Positions 51,266 to 60,504 are shown, counted from the first letter of the stretch. The stretch: 64,000 bases of DNA from an uncultured Litoreibacter sp. (GCA_947501685.1 CANMWQ010000001.1:372001-436000); one strand, 5' to 3'. The notes: a model not told the origin generated them from the letters alone. Translations and numbers: made by a program.

Positions 51266-53554
51266 TTACGTGTTTTGCATCCAGCCCCAGACCCGGTGCG
51301 GGGTAAACGGCATGTCCACATGGCGCACGCCATCCTCCCAGAGCGCGTCGAGCACCGCGTTGGACACAGCGGCCAGCGCGCCCACGGTGCCTGCTTCCCC
51401 GCAGCCTTTCATGCCCAGCACATTGGCCGTGGAGGGCACGCATTCGGTGTGAAACTCAATCATCGGCACGTCGGCGGCGCGCGGCATGCCGTAATCCATG
51501 AAACTTGCGGTCAGAAGCTGGCCGTCCTCGTCATAGACCACATGCTCGCTGATCGCCTGCCCGATGCCTTGGACCACGCCGCCATGCACCTGACCCTCGG
51601 CCAGCATCGGGTTCATCAGCACCCCGAAATCATCCACCACGGTGAACTTGGCCACGCGGGTCTGGCCCGTGTCGGGATCGACCTCGACCTCGGCCACATG
51701 GCAGCCATTGGGAAAGGAGCGGCCGGGCAGGGTGGTTGTTTCGCTGGTGCTGAGCAGGTCGGTTTCGCCCGCCTCAGAGGCCCGGTCCGCCGCCTCGATC
51801 AGGGTCATCACCACGTTGGAGCCTTCGGCGCGGAAGGTGCCGTCCTCGAACGCCACCTCAGGCACGCCTAGCTGGTCGGCGACGAAGGGCTTGAACCGGT
51901 CGATGATGGCCTCGGACGTGGCGCGGATGGCTGTGCCCTGCGTGGTCACGGAGCGCGAGCCTCCCGTGCCGCCGCCCTTTTTGATACGGTCGCTGTCCCC
52001 TTGCACGATCTCCACCTGATCAAGCGGGATGCCGGTGAACTCGTTGAGTAACTGGCGGTAGACCGTCTCATGGCCTTGCCCGTTGGATTGCGTGCCGACA
52101 TACAGCCGCGCGGTGCCCTGGCCGGTGAACTCCACCTTGGCGGTTTCCGCAGGGTCGCCGAGAATGCTCTCGATATAGTAGCACAGGCCCAGCCCACGAC
52201 GCTTGCCCGCCGCGGCGGAGGTCTTTTTCCGCGCGGCAAACCCGGCCATATCGGCATGGGTCTCGGCGCTGGCCAACACCATGTCAAAATCGCCCACGTC
52301 GTAGGTTTCATTGGTCACGGTGGTGTAGGGAAACTGGTCCTTTCCAACGAAATTGCGCCGACGCAGCTCAAGCGGGTCAACGCCCAGCTCTCGGGCCGCG
52401 TGGTCCATCGCGCGTTCCAGCTTGTAGATCGCCTCAGGCCGCCCCGCGCCGCGATAGGCATCGACCTGCGTGGTGTTGGTGTAGATGCCCGCATTGCGGA
52501 ACCACGCGGTCTGAATGTCATAGACCCCGGCCAGCACGCGAGAGGCCAGATCTGACTGGATAAACTGCGCAAAGCCGGAATTGTAGGCGCCCATATTCGA
52601 CAACGTATCGACGCGGTAGGCGGTGATTTTCAGATCGGCGTCAAAGGCCAGTTCGACCACCGAGTGCAGGTCGCGGCCCGAATTGTCCGACAGCATGGAC
52701 TCGGTCCGCTCCGCCTGCCAGCGCACGGGTTTCCCCAAAGCGTGCGCGGCATGGCCCACCATGAAATATTCAGGATAATCAAAGGCTTTCATGCCAAATC
52801 CACCGCCCACATCGGGCGTGGTGACATGCACGTCTTCTTTGTCGAGCCCAAGCGTCGAGGCCAGCGAGCCCTTCAGCCCCCAAACGCCTTGCCCGCTATA
52901 GGCCATGTGCAGCCGGCCCCCATTGACCTCCGCATAGCAGCCCCGTGTCTCCATCGCGTTGGCGATGATCCGGTTGTCGGCGACCTCCAGCCGTGTGGTA
53001 TGCGCGGCTTTGGCGAAGGCGGCTTCAGTGGCCTCCTTGTCGCCGATGGCCCAGTCATAGGCCACATTGTCGGGCGCTTCCGCGTGGATCACCGGGCCGC
53101 CGGGTTTCAGCGCCATGGAGGTGTCGAGATCCTCATAATCAAACACCACCAGATCGGCCGCGTCCTTCGCCTGCGCCATCGTGTCGGCCACAATGAAGGC
53201 CAGCGGCTCGCCCACAAACCGCACGCGCCCCGTGGCCAGAATGGGCCGCCCCGGAGCCGCACCTTTGGTGCCGTCCTGATTGTCGATGATCGACGCGCCC
53301 ATGTTGTTCTTGACGCCCGCCGCCGCGAAACTCTCCGCCGTGATCACCATATGCACGCCCTCGGCCTGCGCCGCGTCGGAGACGTCCAGCTCCGTGATAT
53401 CCGCATGCGCCACGGAAGAGCGCAGCACATAGCCAAAGAGCGCACCCTCGGGGGCCATGTCATCCACATAAGACCCGGTGCCGGTCAAGAACCGCGTGTC
53501 CTCCACCCGGCGCACGGGCTGGGAGGTTCCAAATTTCGAGGCATGCTGGTTCAT
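51266..53554 (-). CDS. Form II CO-dehydrogenase-like large subunit (xanthine dehydrogenase family)
   Basis: A 762-residue molybdopterin subunit of the CoxL type. The active-site loop reads VDAYRGAGRPEAIYKLERAMD near residue 365; AYRGAGR is the form II signature, whereas true aerobic CO dehydrogenases (form I) have AYXCSFR. Molybdopterin segments TPDVGGGFGMKAF near 240 and GGTGGSRSVTTQGTA near 525 are intact, and the catalytic Glu lies in MKGCGEAGTVGAL near 715. The substrate of form II enzymes is mostly unknown. No medium (FAD) or small (2Fe-2S) subunit gene is beside it. Confidence 0.9.
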   Translation of the reverse strand: MNQHASKFGTSQPVRRVEDTRFLTGTGSYVDDMAPEGALFGYVLRSSVAHADITELDVSDAAQAEGVHMVITAESFAAAGVKNNMGASIIDNQDGTKGAAPGRPILATGRVRFVGEPLAFIVADTMAQAKDAADLVVFDYEDLDTSMALKPGGPVIHAEAPDNVAYDWAIGDKEATEAAFAKAAHTTRLEVADNRIIANAMETRGCYAEVNGGRLHMAYSGQGVWGLKGSLASTLGLDKEDVHVTTPDVGGGFGMKAFDYPEYFMVGHAAHALGKPVRWQAERTESMLSDNSGRDLHSVVELAFDADLKITAYRVDTLSNMGAYNSGFAQFIQSDLASRVLAGVYDIQTAWFRNAGIYTNTTQVDAYRGAGRPEAIYKLERAMDHAARELGVDPLELRRRNFVGKDQFPYTTVTNETYDVGDFDMVLASAETHADMAGFAARKKTSAAAGKRRGLGLCYYIESILGDPAETAKVEFTGQGTARLYVGTQSNGQGHETVYRQLLNEFTGIPLDQVEIVQGDSDRIKKGGGTGGSRSVTTQGTAIRATSEAIIDRFKPFVADQLGVPEVAFEDGTFRAEGSNVVMTLIEAADRASEAGETDLLSTSETTTLPGRSFPNGCHVAEVEVDPDTGQTRVAKFTVVDDFGVLMNPMLAEGQVHGGVVQGIGQAISEHVVYDEDGQLLTASFMDYGMPRAADVPMIEFHTECVPSTANVLGMKGCGEAGTVGALAAVSNAVLDALWEDGVRHVDMPFTPHRVWGWMQNT

Positions 53555-53708
53555 GGCGTTGCGTCCTTCTGCTTATGCATGCTGACACTAGCGGGCGGCG
53601 CGCCACTGTCCAGCGTGATTGGCTTATGCGGGCGGTGACAGCGTTTTGAACACCGTGCTAGGCTCCGCAAAGCCCACCAGAGGGCGCAGCACTTTAAAGG
53701 AAGCTCAG

Positions 53709-54542
53709 ATGGCAGACAGATTGCGGCTGTGCATGGCGCAAATGACCTCGTCAAACCGCTACGCGCCCAACATCGCTTTTGCTGAGGACGCCGCCGCCTA
53801 TGCCGCAAAGGAGGGCTGCGACCTGCTGGCCCTGCCGGAGGTCTCCGGCCTGATGACGCTGACCCCGCAAGACCCGGAGGCCCCCATCGGGACCGCCGCC
53901 GACAACCCGTTCATCACCGCCTGCAAGGCGCTGGCCAAGGCGCATGGTCTGTGGATTCACACAGGCTCCACGCCTGTTACTGGCCCCGAGGAGAAAACCG
54001 GCGGGCGGTTCTACAACCACGCCGACTTGATCGACCCAAGCGGGCAAGTCGCGGCCTCCTATAACAAAATTCACCTCTTCGACATCCAGCTCGATGGCAA
54101 ACCGCCTACGGGCGAGTCGCAGCGCTACGCGCCGGGCGACGCCACCACGCTGGCCCAAACCCCATGGGGCGCGTGGGGTCTGAGCATCTGCTACGACCTG
54201 CGCTTCCCGCATCTCTACCGCCATTACGCGCAAGCGGGGGCAGGGGTGTTGTTCATCCCCTCCGCCTTCACCGTGCCCACAGGCCGCGCCCATTGGGAGG
54301 TGCTCCTGCGCGCCCGCGCCATCGAAAACGGCGCCTTTGTCGTGGCCCCCGCTCAGGTCGGGAAGCATGATGACGGGCGCAAAACCTACGGCCACGCGAT
54401 GGTTGTCGACCCGTGGGGCGAGGTGATCTGTGACATGGGCGGAGACGCGCCGGGCCTTGCGGTCCTTGATCTCGACCTCAGCAAAATCACCAAGGCCCGC
54501 CGCCAGATCCCTGCGCTGACCCATGACCGCCCCTATAGCTAG
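53709..54542 (+). CDS. Carbon-nitrogen hydrolase (nitrilase superfamily)
   Basis: A 277-residue Nit/omega-amidase-type hydrolase. The Glu-Lys-Cys triad is visible: ALPEVSGLM (Glu near residue 43), YNKIHLFDI (Lys near 116) and LSICYDLRFPHLYR (Cys near 161). Family members hydrolyse amides such as deaminated glutathione or 2-oxosuccinamate. The start at 53709 (MADRLRLCMAQ) has AAGGAAG upstream; the ATG at 53619 adds unrelated residues. It is divergent from the CoxL-like gene and its end overlaps hrpB by 4 nt, tail to tail. Confidence 0.9.
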   Translation: MADRLRLCMAQMTSSNRYAPNIAFAEDAAAYAAKEGCDLLALPEVSGLMTLTPQDPEAPIGTAADNPFITACKALAKAHGLWIHTGSTPVTGPEEKTGGRFYNHADLIDPSGQVAASYNKIHLFDIQLDGKPPTGESQRYAPGDATTLAQTPWGAWGLSICYDLRFPHLYRHYAQAGAGVLFIPSAFTVPTGRAHWEVLLRARAIENGAFVVAPAQVGKHDDGRKTYGHAMVVDPWGEVICDMGGDAPGLAVLDLDLSKITKARRQIPALTHDRPYS

Positions 54543-56923
54543 GATTTGCGCGGCTTGGCCCGCACGGTGGGCTCGGCCTGCGTCGGGTCCTCCGGCCAGG
54601 GATGTTTGGGGTAACGCCCGCGCATATCCTTGCGCACATCGGCATAGGAATTGGCCCAGAACCCCGGCAAATCCTGCGTCACCTGTACCGGCTTATGCCC
54701 CGGCGACAGCAGCGTGATTTTCAACGGAACGCGATCGGGCCCCACGGTGGGATGCACCGTGCAGCCAAACATCTCCTGCAACCGCACTTCGATCCCCGGA
54801 GCCTCGCCTTCGTAATTGACCGTGGCCTTGCGCCCCAAAGGCGTGGTGATTGAGGCGGGCACCAGCTGGTCTAGCTGCTGTTGCGTGTCCCAATCCAAAC
54901 TGGCCTTGAGTGCGGCTGCCACGTCCACGGTTTTCAGATCCGCCGCCGTTTTGAGGCCAATCAAGTAAGGCGCAAGCCAATGCTCCAGATCAGCAAGCAA
55001 TCCTGCATCCGACCAATCCACCGCATCGCCCAGATATTGCCCGCGCGCGCGCAGCAGCACCGCCGCTTTCGACCAGTTGAGCGCGCCCAGCCCAAGGTCG
55101 CGCACCCCGTCCAAAACTGCCGCCGTCACCGCCTCCGGGTCGGGGTCCGACAACAGGCGATCCTCCAAAACCAATGCGCCGAACATCTCTTGGCGGCGCG
55201 TCAAAACGCGGCCCTCGCGCCGCGACCACGCGCAGACATCGCGCCACGTGATCTGGTCGCCATAAAGCGTCCGCAGCTCTGCCTCGGATAGCACCGCCGC
55301 CGCGCGCACCCGCGCCTCGCGGGCCGCCCCGTCCAGATCGGCCACCGCCAAAAGGCGCTGCCCGGCCAACGCATCATCGCCCGGCAACACGGCCCCTTTG
55401 CCCCCTGACAGATGATAGCGCGCCTCGCCGCCCTTGCGCCGCAGCGCCACCCGGTCCGGGTAGGCCAGCGCCACCATCTCGCCGATGGAGCGCTCTTCCC
55501 CTTTGGCAAACCGCGCCAGCCGCTTGGCCTCCGCCTTGACCTCGAAAGACAGCGGCCCGCGCATCCGCGCTGCCAAATCGCGCTCCGGATGTGCCCCCGG
55601 TCGTGCGCCCAAAACCGCCGCCAGTCGCGCCGCTCGCAGCCCCGACAGCGACAACATATGCGCCAAGCGAGGGTGCAGCGGCATCCGCGCCAGCCCCCGC
55701 CCATGCGGCGTGATCCGGCCTTCACTGTCCAAAGCACCTAGCCTGCGCAACACGTCGCTTGCCTCAAGAAACGCTCCCTCCGGCGGCTGGTTCAGCAGCG
55801 CCAAATCCTGCGGCGCGCTGCCCCAAGCCGCCAAATCCAGCGCCAGCCCAGCCAAGTCCGCCGTCTCGATCTCAGGCGGGGCAAAACCCGCCATCGCGCC
55901 CTCTTCGGCGCGGGTCCACAAACGGTAACACACCCCCTCCGCGACCCGGCCCGCGCGCCCCTGCCGCTGTGTGGCCTCGGCCTTCGAGGCGCGCTCCGTG
56001 ACCAACCGCGACATGCCGGAGTCCGGATCATACCGCGCCCGCCGCGCCAGCCCCGCATCCACCACAACCCGCACGTCTTCAATGGTCAGGGAAGTCTCAG
56101 CGATGGCTGTCGCCAGCACAATCTTACGCCGCCCGGAAGGCGCGGGCGCAATTGCCGCGCGCTGATCCGCATAGGGCATCGCACCATAAAGCGGCCTGAC
56201 ATCAACCCCGCCCGGCAGCTTCAAGGCAGAGGCCACGCGCCGTATTTCCACGGCCCCCGGCAAAAATGCCAGAACCCCGCCGGACGTCTCGGCCACGGCC
56301 CGCTCAATCAGCGCCGCCATATCCATTTCAAGCCGGGTATCGGCGCGGCGCGGGCGGTCAAGCCAGCGCGTCTCCACCGCAAAGCTGCGCCCTTGCGAGG
56401 TCACCACCGGCGCGCCCCCCAACAACGCGGCCACCGGCTCCGCATCCAGCGTGGCTGACATCACCATGATTTGCAGGTCCTCGCGCAGCGCCCCCCGCGC
56501 CTCCCAGACCAGCGCTAGCCCAAGATCGCCATTCAGAGAGCGTTCGTGAAACTCGTCAAACACGACGCAGCCCACGCCGGGCAGGGCGGCATCTGATTGT
56601 ACCATGCGCGTCAGCACGCCCTCGGTCACCACCTCTATCCGCGTCGCCTTTGAGACCTTGCTCTCACCCCTGATCCGGTAGCCCACGCGCTGCCCCACAG
56701 GCTCGCCCAGCATCTGCGCCATCCGCTCCGCCGCCGCCCGCGCGGCCAGCCTGCGCGGCTCAAGCATGATCAACCGGCCGTCGAAAACACCCGCCTCCAG
56801 CAAGGCCAGAGGCACCCGCGTCGTCTTGCCCGCCCCTGGCGGCGCTTGCAAAACGCAAACCCCCTCCTGCCGCATCTGCGACACGAGCACGGGCAGCACA
56901 TCTTCAATCGGCAACTCACTCAT
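54539..56923 (-). CDS. hrpB: ATP-dependent helicase HrpB
   Basis: A 794-residue DExH-box helicase. Walker A is VLQAPPGAGKTTRVPLAL near residue 25, DEFH is in CVVFDEFHERSLNGD near 120, SAT is in IMVMSATLDAEPV near 150, and motif VI is TQRQGRAGRVAEG near 323. A C-terminal HrpB region, PxxHPWPEDPTQAEP, ends it. The start at 56923 (MSELPIEDVLP) is preferred over a GTG at 56959 that adds 12 residues. Role: RNA helicase of poorly known function. Confidence 0.93.
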   Translation of the reverse strand: MSELPIEDVLPVLVSQMRQEGVCVLQAPPGAGKTTRVPLALLEAGVFDGRLIMLEPRRLAARAAAERMAQMLGEPVGQRVGYRIRGESKVSKATRIEVVTEGVLTRMVQSDAALPGVGCVVFDEFHERSLNGDLGLALVWEARGALREDLQIMVMSATLDAEPVAALLGGAPVVTSQGRSFAVETRWLDRPRRADTRLEMDMAALIERAVAETSGGVLAFLPGAVEIRRVASALKLPGGVDVRPLYGAMPYADQRAAIAPAPSGRRKIVLATAIAETSLTIEDVRVVVDAGLARRARYDPDSGMSRLVTERASKAEATQRQGRAGRVAEGVCYRLWTRAEEGAMAGFAPPEIETADLAGLALDLAAWGSAPQDLALLNQPPEGAFLEASDVLRRLGALDSEGRITPHGRGLARMPLHPRLAHMLSLSGLRAARLAAVLGARPGAHPERDLAARMRGPLSFEVKAEAKRLARFAKGEERSIGEMVALAYPDRVALRRKGGEARYHLSGGKGAVLPGDDALAGQRLLAVADLDGAAREARVRAAAVLSEAELRTLYGDQITWRDVCAWSRREGRVLTRRQEMFGALVLEDRLLSDPDPEAVTAAVLDGVRDLGLGALNWSKAAVLLRARGQYLGDAVDWSDAGLLADLEHWLAPYLIGLKTAADLKTVDVAAALKASLDWDTQQQLDQLVPASITTPLGRKATVNYEGEAPGIEVRLQEMFGCTVHPTVGPDRVPLKITLLSPGHKPVQVTQDLPGFWANSYADVRKDMRGRYPKHPWPEDPTQAEPTVRAKPRKS

Positions 56924-57000
56924 CCCGCCAGCGCTATCAAACGCGGGCGCGGGCGTCACCTTTCCATGTTCAGAAATATCCTCGCCGAAGGCATAAAATC

Positions 57001-57702
57001 CTAGCGGCGCGTCAGGGAAGCGTTCCCGTAAAGCGTCTGGGTGACCACCTTTTCCACGCGGTATCGCCCATCAGCGGTCTTGGCGTAGAACAGATTGAAC
57101 GGAAACCGGCTCTTCTCTGCCATATCCTTTGCCGAAAACCCCTTCAAACGACGATACTCCCCGTCACAGGTGATCATACCGCCTTCCTCGCGCGGGTTGG
57201 CCAGCCGCACCTGCGAGCGCCGTTTGCCGTCAAACATCTGCACATTCAGCTTGCACACATCGCCCGCATTGACGTCGCGAAAGGCCGCGTAAATCGCCGT
57301 CAGCGGATCAACCGTGCCCCTCTGGCTGGCCGGATCAAGCGCGCCAGTCTCGCCCGTCACCACCCTAGGCACGCCGCGCGAATAGGTCATTGTGGTCTTC
57401 GATTTACGCTTGCCGGTATCGGCAGTCTCGTCGTAGCGGCTGGGTTGAAACTGAGCTCCCTTGACCCGCCCCTTCGCGGAGGCTGTGTAGTTCAGCCGCG
57501 CAAGCAACCCGACCATCCCCCCCGATTGCAACACGCCGGAGGTGGCGTAGCTGCCGCCTTGCTCCTTGCCCTTCACGGTCAACGAGCCCGCGCTCAGGCC
57601 CCGAATAGCAAGGTCAAACACCGCATCGGTGCCGCCATCGGCCCAAACCGGACAGGCCCCAAGCCCCGCGACAACTGCCAAAACCGTCGAAATCCGTGCC
57701 AT
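57001..57702 (-). CDS. DUF3108 exported protein
   Basis: A 233-residue protein with a signal peptide (residues 1-22, MARISTVLAVVAGLGACPVWAD). It is a beta-rich DUF3108 domain with YTASAKGRVKGAQFQPSRYDETADTG near 75 and NVQMFDGKRRSQVRLAN near 145. The family is periplasmic and often near the outer membrane, with unknown role. The start at 57702 is preferred; the ATG at 57723 would put extra residues before the signal. It diverges from meaB. Confidence 0.85.
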   Translation of the reverse strand: MARISTVLAVVAGLGACPVWADGGTDAVFDLAIRGLSAGSLTVKGKEQGGSYATSGVLQSGGMVGLLARLNYTASAKGRVKGAQFQPSRYDETADTGKRKSKTTMTYSRGVPRVVTGETGALDPASQRGTVDPLTAIYAAFRDVNAGDVCKLNVQMFDGKRRSQVRLANPREEGGMITCDGEYRRLKGFSAKDMAEKSRFPFNLFYAKTADGRYRVEKVVTQTLYGNASLTRR

Positions 57703-57817
57703 TGCGTCACCCCACAAAGTCAATTCGTGCTTGCCCCTTTATAGTGGGGCTTCCAAAAAGGGACACCAGCCCCTCGATCATGTGAGCGGCGATTGACAGG
57801 CGAAAGACCGCGCAGCA

Positions 57818-58795
57818 ATGAAACATTTGGATGTTCTGGCCCAGAATATTGCCACCGGCGACCGCCGGGCGCTGGCGCGCGCCATCACCTTGATCGAAAG
57901 CGCGCGCGCCGATCATCAGCAAGAGGCGCAGGCCTTGCTGCAAAGCCTCTCACAGCACAAGAACGAGGCGTTGCGCATCGGGCTGTCGGGCACGCCGGGG
58001 GTCGGCAAATCCACCTTCATCGAGGCGTTCGGCATGATGCTGGCCGAGCAAGAGCTGAAAATCGCCGTGCTGGCGGTGGACCCCAGCTCAACCCGGTCCG
58101 GCGGCTCCATTCTGGGCGACAAAACGCGCATGGACCGCCTGTCGCGCGCGCCCCGCGCCTTCATCCGCCCCTCGCCGTCGCGCGCGCATCTGGGCGGGGT
58201 GGCCCGCCGCACCCGCGCGGTTGTGGCGCTCTGCGAGGCCGCAGGCTTTGACATCATCCTGATCGAGACCGTGGGCGTTGGCCAGTCTGAGACCATGGTC
58301 GCCGAGATGTCCGACATCTTCGCGCTGCTTTTGGCGCCTGCGGGCGGTGACGAGCTGCAAGGCGTCAAACGCGGCATCATGGAAAGCGCCGATCTGATCC
58401 TTGTGAACAAAGCCGATGGCGAGCTCAAACCCGCCGCCATCCGCACCGTGGCCGATTACGCAGGCGCGCTGCGCCTGCTTCGCAAACGCGGCCAGGACCC
58501 GGACGGCTTTCCCAAAGCGCAACCCGTCTCGGCCCTTCACGAAGACGGGCTCGCCCAAGTTTGGGACGACATCCAGACCCTCGCCAAGTGGCGCAAGGAG
58601 CAGGGCCATTGGCACAAAACCCGCGCACGCCAGGCCGTCCACTGGTTCGAAGAAGAAGTCCGCACAGGCCTGCTCGCGCGGCTCAAGGACGATCCCGAGA
58701 TCAGCGCGAAGATGCAGGAGCTCGCGCTCAAGGTGCAAGACGCGGCCCTCACGCCCGACACAGCCGCCAAGACCCTGCTCAAGGCGCTGCGCTAA
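57818..58795 (+). CDS. meaB: Methylmalonyl-CoA mutase-associated GTPase MeaB
   Basis: A 325-residue G3E-family GTPase. P-loop GTPGVGKSTFIEAF near residue 55, AVDPSSTRSGGSILGDKTRM near 84, ETVGVGQSETMVAEM near 148 and VNKADGEL near 190 are conserved. It is a chaperone that guards and reloads adenosylcobalamin on methylmalonyl-CoA mutase. The mutase gene is not in the window, but propionyl-CoA synthetase at 32.2 kb feeds that pathway. Repeat B copy 3 begins 5 nt after the stop. Confidence 0.93.
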   Translation: MKHLDVLAQNIATGDRRALARAITLIESARADHQQEAQALLQSLSQHKNEALRIGLSGTPGVGKSTFIEAFGMMLAEQELKIAVLAVDPSSTRSGGSILGDKTRMDRLSRAPRAFIRPSPSRAHLGGVARRTRAVVALCEAAGFDIILIETVGVGQSETMVAEMSDIFALLLAPAGGDELQGVKRGIMESADLILVNKADGELKPAAIRTVADYAGALRLLRKRGQDPDGFPKAQPVSALHEDGLAQVWDDIQTLAKWRKEQGHWHKTRARQAVHWFEEEVRTGLLARLKDDPEISAKMQELALKVQDAALTPDTAAKTLLKALR

Positions 58796-58800
58796 CCCCA

Positions 58801-58884
58801 ATCACTGCTTCAAAATACCTCCGGGGGGCGAACGCAGTGAGCGGGGCAGAGCCCCATAAAACAAAGGCGGCCCGCGCAGCGGGG
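58801..58884 (-). repeat. Dispersed structured element B, copy 3
   Basis: In inverse orientation: the signature ATCACTGCTTCAAAATAC starts 5 nt after the meaB stop. On the minus strand it carries hairpin 2 (GGGGC-TCT-GCCCC) and hairpin 1 (CCCGC-TGC-GCGGG). The hairpin-1 loop TGC is the same as in copies 1 and 2, but the stem bases differ and still pair. Confidence 0.8.
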
Positions 58885-58923
58885 CAATTCTCTAGGATTT
58901 GCCGCCTCCAGCCCTTTCACGGG

Positions 58924-58952
58924 TTGACGCCCGCAGACTCACTGGCTAAATC
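58924..58952 (+). promoter_or_regulatory. Candidate sigma-70 promoter for rpmB
   Basis: TTGACG and TAAATC with a 17-nt spacer lie about 60 nt before the rpmB start codon. The -35 box is near consensus and the -10 box is weaker. Place and spacing are right for a strongly expressed ribosomal gene. Confidence 0.5.
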
Positions 58953-59012
58953 AGCGCAACCGAATTCAAGGGGCGGGCCACCGCCCTTTATACGTTATGA
59001 AAAGGAAACGTC

Positions 59013-59297
59013 ATGTCTCGCGTTTGCGAACTTACTGGAAAAGGCCCGATGGTCGGCAACAATGTCAGCCACGCCAAGAACAGAACCCGTCGTCGTTTTC
59101 TGCCGAACCTCAATGATGTGACGCTGACCTCCGAAGCGCTTGGTCAGTCTTTCAAATTCCGCATCTCGGCAGCGGCGCTGCGCACCGTGGATCACCGCGG
59201 CGGCCTGGACGGTTTCATGGCGAAAGCCAAAGATGCAGAGCTGTCCGCCAAGGCGCTCAAGGTCAAAAAAGACATTGCCAAACAGGCAGCGGCGTAA
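59013..59297 (+). CDS. rpmB: 50S ribosomal protein L28
   Basis: A 94-residue L28, small basic ribosomal protein of the large subunit. The typical start [33 protein letters not shown] is complete, followed by the SLR-like [21 protein letters not shown] block. An AAAGGAAA box is 5 nt upstream, and a terminator lies 33 nt downstream. It is monocistronic, as usual in alphaproteobacteria. Confidence 0.97.
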   Translation: MSRVCELTGKGPMVGNNVSHAKNRTRRRFLPNLNDVTLTSEALGQSFKFRISAAALRTVDHRGGLDGFMAKAKDAELSAKALKVKKDIAKQAAA

Positions 59298-59329
59298 GCC
59301 ACGCCTTCAAAAGGCAAGACCACAGACAC

Positions 59330-59364
59330 AAAGCTCCGCCCCCGCAAGGGACGGGGCTTTTTTC
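59330..59364 (+). terminator. Intrinsic terminator of rpmB
   Basis: GCCCC and GGGGC pair around a 10-nt loop, extended by an AAAGC/GCTTT flank, and a run of six T's follows. It ends the rpmB message 33 nt past the stop codon. Confidence 0.85.
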
Positions 59365-59477
59365 TTGGCCGGCCTTCGGCGCGCGCCCTCACATGCGACA
59401 AATATTCGCGTGATCACACCACCTTACGGGCCAGCACCCGCTTCACAAATGCTGTGCCGGGGCTTAGCTGTTACACT

Positions 59478-59828
59478 ATGAGCCTGTTGCGCAGCCTTTT
59501 CATTGGCCTGTTGGTCTGTATCACCGTGGTGACCTCCGGGCCGATGGCCTCGGCGCGGGTGACGTCGCAGGGCGAGGTGATGGTGATCTGCACCGGCGAG
59601 GGCCCGCAGGAGGTGACGCTGGGCCCCGACGGCACCCCCATAACGCCGCTGCCCCATTGCCCCGACTGTACGATACAGCTGCTCGCCACGCTGCCGCTTC
59701 CGGCCTGCAAGCCCTCTATGGATATCGCGTCCCGCCAGCTTGCGCCCACCACGGCGCTGCCCGCTCTGCACGCTGCCTGCCCGGATGAGACCCATGCCCG
59801 TGGCCCACCCGTCCTTGTCTTGACGTAG
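59478..59828 (+). CDS. Small exported Cys-motif protein next to copper chaperone
   Basis: A 116-residue protein with a signal peptide or anchor (residues 1-25, SLLRSLFIGLLVCITVVTSGPMASA). A TPLPHCPDCTIQLL motif (CxxC) near residue 60 is followed by further Cys residues near 79 and 102. This looks like the small DUF2946-like proteins that precede PCuAC genes. CxxC with nearby His suggests copper or redox binding (inference). The start at 59478 is preferred over 59454. It is 36 nt upstream of the PCuAC gene on the same strand. Confidence 0.7.
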   Translation: MSLLRSLFIGLLVCITVVTSGPMASARVTSQGEVMVICTGEGPQEVTLGPDGTPITPLPHCPDCTIQLLATLPLPACKPSMDIASRQLAPTTALPALHAACPDETHARGPPVLVLT

Positions 59829-59864
59829 CCCACCCACAAGACACGCAAATAAAGGACGACACTC

Positions 59865-60335
59865 ATGTCTCTGAAATCTCTCCTGGCAGCCGCCGCGCTG
59901 TCCGTTTCCGTTCTGCCCGCCCTGGCCGAAGACGCCAAGCTGACGATCATGGACCCCTATGCGCGGGCCTCCACGCCCAGCTCAAAATCGGGCGCTATTT
60001 TCCTTGAGGTGATGAATGCAGGCCCCGCCGACCGCCTGATCGGGGCCTCAACCCCGGCCGCCGGACAAACCATGCTGCACACCCATAAAGAAGACGCCAA
60101 CGGCGTGATAAAGATGATCCATGTTGATGAGGGTTTTGAGGTTCCCGAAGGCAGCACGCTGGAACTCAAACGTGGCGGCAAACATGTCATGCTGATGGGC
60201 CTGACCGGCCCGCTCGAGCAAGGCGACACCCTGCCTCTGACCCTGATCTTCGAGCAGGCCGGAGAGATCAGCGTCGAGGTGCCCGTTGATCTCAAGCGGA
60301 AACCGGGCAGCCATACTGGCCATGGCGATCACTAA
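59865..60335 (+). CDS. PCuAC-type periplasmic copper chaperone
   Basis: A 156-residue PCuA(C) protein with a signal peptide (residues 1-21, ending PALAED). The Cu(I) ligands follow the family pattern: MLHTHK near 70, then M near 82, and KHVMLMGL near 106 (His and Met). It delivers copper to cytochrome oxidase CuA sites. A second His-rich C-terminus, GSHTGHGDH, may add weak copper binding. AAAGGA precedes the start. It follows the Cys-motif protein, forming a likely two-gene copper unit. Confidence 0.92.
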   Translation: MSLKSLLAAAALSVSVLPALAEDAKLTIMDPYARASTPSSKSGAIFLEVMNAGPADRLIGASTPAAGQTMLHTHKEDANGVIKMIHVDEGFEVPEGSTLELKRGGKHVMLMGLTGPLEQGDTLPLTLIFEQAGEISVEVPVDLKRKPGSHTGHGDH

Positions 60336-60504
60336 AGACCTCAGACCTGCGCAAACGCACGCATCTACCCGAAACCAGTGAGAAGGGCCGCAAAAACTGC
60401 CCTTCTTGCAGGCACTTGCACAAAAAAAATTCGAAAAGCGTTATTTTTCCGGTTCTCAGATGAATTTCCAAAAGGTAAGGAATTCCATACCTTTTGGATA
60501 TGTC

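Noticed and set aside
51266-53554. Calling this gene aerobic carbon monoxide dehydrogenase (coxL)
   Set aside because: The loop is AYRGAGR (form II), not AYXCSFR, and the other subunits are missing, so CO oxidation is not supported.
57735-57775. CCAAAAAGGGACACC before meaB as another element A relative
   Set aside because: Short similarity only, no second box.
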